A DNA stretch of 8,054 bases, taken from an uncultured Bacteroidia bacterium. Its GTDB lineage: Bacteria > Bacteroidota > Bacteroidia > Bacteroidales > CAJPTX01. Position numbers and translations under genes: made by a program. The stretch lies in contig CALHZE010000074.1 in NCBI GenBank assembly GCA_938040915.1, forward strand, positions 1 to 8,054. Direction: 5' to 3'. Shown here one piece after another: positions 5,472 to 8,054 of this stretch. Below the pieces are notes generated by a model. It was not told the origin of the DNA and ran no database searches. It saw only the letters and a list, made by a program, of their open reading frames with translations. The first letter of the stretch is position 1; each line of letters opens with the position of its first letter.

Positions 5472-5954
5472 TTAATTAACAAATTCGTGTTTACGGCGAA
5501 AATAAGTCAAGACCTGCAGCCCGTGTCCCGCCGTCTGTACCTTATCAAAAATATACTCGATAAGCCCGTTCTCATCAATAAGAAAGGAGGTTCGGATGAT
5601 CCCCAGCGTTGTCTTGCCCGAGCGCACCTTTTCTCCCCAAACTCCATAGGCTTGAGCCAAAACATGCTCAGGATCTGCAATAAGTGGAAAGGGTAAGGCG
5701 TGCTTGGCTGCAAACCTCTGGTGGGAGGTATCACTATTAGGACTCACGCCCAGAATCTTGAGCCCCAGCGCAGAGAATGCGCCCCACTGATCGCGAAGAC
5801 TGCAAGCCTGTGAGGTGCAACCGGGTGTATTGTCGCGCGGATAAAAATAAAGCAAGAGCTTATGACCGAGAAACTGGGAACTTGAGCACGGTGTGCCATC
5901 TGAGCCATGCGTATCAAAAAGTGGGGCGGCATCCCCAACTCGTAGATGCGTCAT
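5472..5954 (-). CDS. bcp: Thioredoxin-dependent thiol peroxidase (Bcp/PrxQ-type peroxiredoxin)
   Basis: Reduces hydrogen peroxide and organic hydroperoxides in the cytoplasm, using thioredoxin for recycling. The 160-residue length is typical. The active-site segment YPRDNTPGCTSQACSLRD (38-55) contains the PxxxTxxC motif with peroxidatic Cys46, and Cys51 five residues later is the resolving Cys of the atypical 2-Cys Bcp/PrxQ group (Cys45/Cys50 in E. coli Bcp). R121 in GIIRTSFLID is the conserved Arg that activates the peroxidatic Cys. Cys23 is an additional cysteine near the N-terminus. The start ATG at 5954-5952 gives the usual RVGDAAPLF opening. It lies 13 bp after asnS and 3 bp before the coiled-coil gene, so it is probably translated from the asnS transcript; no OxyR-type site was looked for successfully. 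Confidence 0.95.
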   Translation of the reverse strand: MTHLRVGDAAPLFDTHGSDGTPCSSSQFLGHKLLLYFYPRDNTPGCTSQACSLRDQWGAFSALGLKILGVSPNSDTSHQRFAAKHALPFPLIADPEHVLAQAYGVWGEKVRSGKTTLGIIRTSFLIDENGLIEYIFDKVQTAGHGLQVLTYFRRKHEFVN

Positions 5955-5967
5955 CGGCGTCTACGGG

Positions 5968-7356
5968 TTAAAAATCACAATGTTTTGGGGTACGAGGGAA
6001 GGGGATTACATCGCGAATGTTGGTCATCCCCGTCACAAAAAGCATAAGACGCTCGAAACCTAACCCAAAACCACTGTGAGGCACGGAGCCAAAACGGCGC
6101 GTGTCAAGATACCACGACATCGACTCGACCGGCACTCCCATTGCTTCCATACGTGTTTGGAGTTTGTTGTAGTCTTCCTCACGCTGCGAACCGCCAATAA
6201 TTTCGCCGATCATTGGGAAAAGGACGTCCATCGCTCGGACGGTCTTTCCGTCGTCGTTCATCTTCATGTAAAAGGCCTTGATCTCTGCAGGGTAATCTGT
6301 CAGAATCACGGGAGCATGGAAATGTTTTTCCACAAGATAGCGTTCGTGTTCGCTCTGCAGATCAGCGCCCCATGCCGAGATGGGGTACTCCCACTTTACA
6401 TCAGCTTTGAGCAAGATATTGATAGCCTCTGTGTAGGTCAGGCGCACGAATTTTTGCTTTAAGATCGATTGGAGACGCTCGATCAACCCCTTGTCCCACA
6501 TATCGTTGAGGAACTTTAGATCGTCGGCACAGTGCGTCAGGGCGTGTGATATGAGCGACTTGAGCATTTCCTCGGCAAGATCCATATTGTCTTCGATCTC
6601 ATAAAAGGCCATTTCGGGCTCGATCATCCAAAACTCTGCCAAATGGCGTGGAGTGTTTGAATTTTCGGCACGGAAGGTAGGGCCAAACGTATAGACCTCC
6701 CCCAAGGCTGTAGCCCCGAGTTCCCCTTCCAACTGCCCAGAGACGGTGAGGTTGGTGCTTGTCCCGAAGAAATCAGCACTCCAATCTACGTTTCCGTCTT
6801 TGGTCAGGGGTGGGTTTCCAACCGGAAGCGTTGTAACGCGGAACATCGCCCCAGCGCCCTCTGCGTCTGAACTCGTGATGAGCGGGGTGTGGAGGTAGAC
6901 AAAGCCTCGTTTGTGAAAAAAGTCATGAATGGCATAAGCCATCTCATGACGCAAGCGCAAGATCGCGCCAAACGTATTGGTGCGAGGACGTAAGTGAGCG
7001 ATTTCGCGTAGGAACTCTAACGAATGCCCCTTCTTTTGAAGAGGGTAGGTTTGAGGATCGGCCGTTCCGAGGAGGGTCAGATTTTCTGCTTGCAACTCTA
7101 CCCCTTGTTGTCCTCCGGGCGAGGCTACCAAGAGACCGTCGACAGAGACGCTTGCGCCCGTGGTGATGTCGCGCAATAACTCGTCTGAGCACTTTGACGG
7201 GTCTACGACGACTTGTAGTGAGGCGACACACGAGCCATCATTGATGGCAAGGAACACAACATTCTTATTTCCCCGCTTCGAGCGTACCCACCCTTTTACG
7301 GTGTGTTGTTGTCCTGCTTGGGAGGAGAAAATCTCTCGAATACGCGTACGTTGCAT
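5968..7356 (-). CDS. asnS: Asparaginyl-tRNA synthetase
   Basis: Charges tRNA-Asn with asparagine in two ATP-dependent steps. The 462-residue length is typical of bacterial AsnRS. The N-terminal OB-fold anticodon-binding domain is residues about 17-99 ([20 protein letters not shown]). The class II catalytic domain starts near 128 with motif 1 ([19 protein letters not shown]...[11 protein letters not shown]). Motif 2 is [20 protein letters not shown] (224-243) with MIEPEMAF following; the [18 protein letters not shown] wording is AsnRS rather than AspRS or Lys[11 protein letters not shown] (388-396) and motif 3, GFGLGFERL (429-437), follow, and the protein ends [17 protein letters not shown]. 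The start ATG (7356-7354) has AAGGAA about 12 nt upstream. No good promoter was seen in the 48 bp before it, so transcription may come from the upstream gene or from inside it. Having AsnRS implies direct Asn charging rather than only the transamidation route. Confidence 0.97.
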   Translation of the reverse strand: MQRTRIREIFSSQAGQQHTVKGWVRSKRGNKNVVFLAINDGSCVASLQVVVDPSKCSDELLRDITTGASVSVDGLLVASPGGQQGVELQAENLTLLGTADPQTYPLQKKGHSLEFLREIAHLRPRTNTFGAILRLRHEMAYAIHDFFHKRGFVYLHTPLITSSDAEGAGAMFRVTTLPVGNPPLTKDGNVDWSADFFGTSTNLTVSGQLEGELGATALGEVYTFGPTFRAENSNTPRHLAEFWMIEPEMAFYEIEDNMDLAEEMLKSLISHALTHCADDLKFLNDMWDKGLIERLQSILKQKFVRLTYTEAINILLKADVKWEYPISAWGADLQSEHERYLVEKHFHAPVILTDYPAEIKAFYMKMNDDGKTVRAMDVLFPMIGEIIGGSQREEDYNKLQTRMEAMGVPVESMSWYLDTRRFGSVPHSGFGLGFERLMLFVTGMTNIRDVIPFPRTPKHCDF

Positions 7357-7389
7357 CTCTCTTAAGTTCCTTAATTTAACGACGTTGCT

Positions 7390-7418
7390 GGGGGGAGGTC
7401 TCCCTCTATTTGCCCCCC
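7390..7418 (-). terminator. G6/C6 inverted repeat at the end of the upstream gene
   Basis: GGGGGG (7390-7395) and CCCCCC (7413-7418) can pair around a 17-nt loop that includes the TAG of the 7406-8054 gene, and an inner GGGA-GGTC-TCCC (7393-7404) offers a second pairing. No T-run follows on the minus strand, and it sits only about 35 bp before asnS. It may be a weak terminator or processing hairpin, or simply chance in a G/C-rich patch. Confidence 0.25.
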
Positions 7419-8054
7419 TCTATTTTTTCGACAATGGCACTCATCCCGAGGTCAAGAGCCTCGCGTAGGGTGCGTAGGTCGGTTCGATCCATGGTGTTAA
7501 CCAGTCCGTCTAAGACGGTCGGTTCGAGCACGAGTGGTGTTTGCCACTGCATCTCAGAGGAATAGCTCGCATAAGGGATCACCCCTTTGCTGCGGTAAAA
7601 CGTCAACTCCACCTTGACTTGTGGGCGTAGGTACTCGTCGGGTTCGAGCTCTGTGTCTAAATCGTCAGGTTTTGAGCCAAAGAGCGAGCTTTCGGGACTC
7701 GCGACCAACGCGATGTGCACCTTGAGGTACATTTTTGCGTCGCCCCAACGTTGTGCTTTCTCAATGCCCGTGTCGGGGAAGCCATAGTCGTCATAATCAA
7801 ACCGACGCCCGTAGACGTTGACTGGCAAAATGAAGAGTGAGAGTCCTTTTTCCAGACGGAGCTTTAGAATCTCATAGCTCATCGCCTTTAGACGGCTATA
7901 GACTCGATCTTTTCCTTTAACGCCGCGCGGGAGGTCGGGGAAGAGCTCCTCATAAGGGGCTAGTTTTTTTCGAATCTTCGAGTCAAGAGAAAAGGAGTAA
8001 CCGATGAGCACGACCTGTTTGTTTCGTAAATTCTTTGCACTCAATGGTTTTGGT
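7406..8054 (-). CDS. Uncharacterised protein, 5' end cut by window edge
   Basis: Not recognised. The reading frame stays open to the right edge. A TTG at 8044-8042 is the only start-like codon near the edge, and the codons before it (Pro-Lys-Pro) continue the frame, so the true start is probably outside the window. About 216 residues are visible. Recognisable stretches are [18 protein letters not shown] near the start, [20 protein letters not shown] (an aromatic, acidic loop), then [20 protein letters not shown] and [20 protein letters not shown], which look like long beta strands, and a helical end ([20 protein letters not shown]). No membrane segment or cysteine is visible in this part. The alternating hydrophobic strands would fit an exported protein with a signal peptide beyond the edge, but this is a guess. 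It ends 49 bp before asnS and may be co-transcribed with it. Confidence 0.75.
   Translation of the reverse strand, partial: PKPLSAKNLRNKQVVLIGYSFSLDSKIRKKLAPYEELFPDLPRGVKGKDRVYSRLKAMSYEILKLRLEKGLSLFILPVNVYGRRFDYDDYGFPDTGIEKAQRWGDAKMYLKVHIALVASPESSLFGSKPDDLDTELEPDEYLRPQVKVELTFYRSKGVIPYASYSSEMQWQTPLVLEPTVLDGLVNTMDRTDLRTLREALDLGMSAIVEKIEGGK

Noticed and set aside
5546..5553. Possible internal promoter (TATTTTTG on the minus strand) before the coiled-coil gene
   Set aside because: It matches the -7 pattern, but no TTG lies at the 19-20 bp spacing (nearest at 22), and it is inside the bcp coding sequence; several other single -7 matches inside genes show that this alone is weak.
6076..6462. Plus-strand open frame of 128 codons opposite asnS
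   Set aside because: It is fully inside asnS, which has unbroken class II motifs on the other strand; it has no family resemblance of its own.

Overview
All genes that can be supported in this window lie on the minus strand, so the layout is described in transcription order, from the right edge (8054) to the left edge (1). The content points to a member of the Bacteroidota, most likely a Porphyromonas-like member of the Bacteroidales. The evidence is an oversized Bacteroidales-type NusB, the run nusB-yajC-ybbR-coaE, and two upstream sequences that match the Bacteroidota promoter -7 consensus (TAnnTTTG). The genus assignment is inference. No plasmid, phage, insertion sequence, CRISPR or RNA gene was seen; this looks like core chromosome.

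Region A (8054 to about 4545) holds an unrecognised protein whose 5' end is cut by the window edge (7406-8054). It is followed by asnS (asparaginyl-tRNA synthetase), bcp (a thiol peroxidase of the atypical 2-Cys type) and a membrane-anchored coiled-coil protein of unknown function. From asnS onward the genes are tightly packed, with gaps of 13 and 3 bp, so these three are probably one transcript. It ends in a region with mutually exclusive hairpin arms (4506-4540).

Region B (about 4482 to 338) starts with the best promoter in the window, TTG-N19-TAACTTTG, in front of nusB. Then come yajC, a YbbR/CdaR-family membrane protein, coaE and a DjlA-like membrane co-chaperone (TerB plus J domain). nusB and yajC are 15 bp apart, ybbR and coaE overlap by 4 bp, and coaE and the J-domain gene overlap by 8 bp, all consistent with an operon. 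The one larger gap, yajC to ybbR (110 bp), carries a perfect 8-bp inverted repeat directly before the ybbR start. The operon mixes transcription antitermination/rRNA synthesis (NusB), Sec translocation (YajC), an envelope protein (YbbR), the last step of CoA synthesis (CoaE) and membrane-associated chaperone work.

Region C (230 to 1) is the N-terminal part of sufB, the Fe-S cluster assembly scaffold. It has its own -7-like element in the 107-bp gap before it; sufB and probably the rest of a suf operon continue beyond the left edge.

I found no convincing new system. The items most worth a second look are the inverted repeats at the nusB promoter and at the ybbR start, the extended NusB, and the two uncharacterised proteins.
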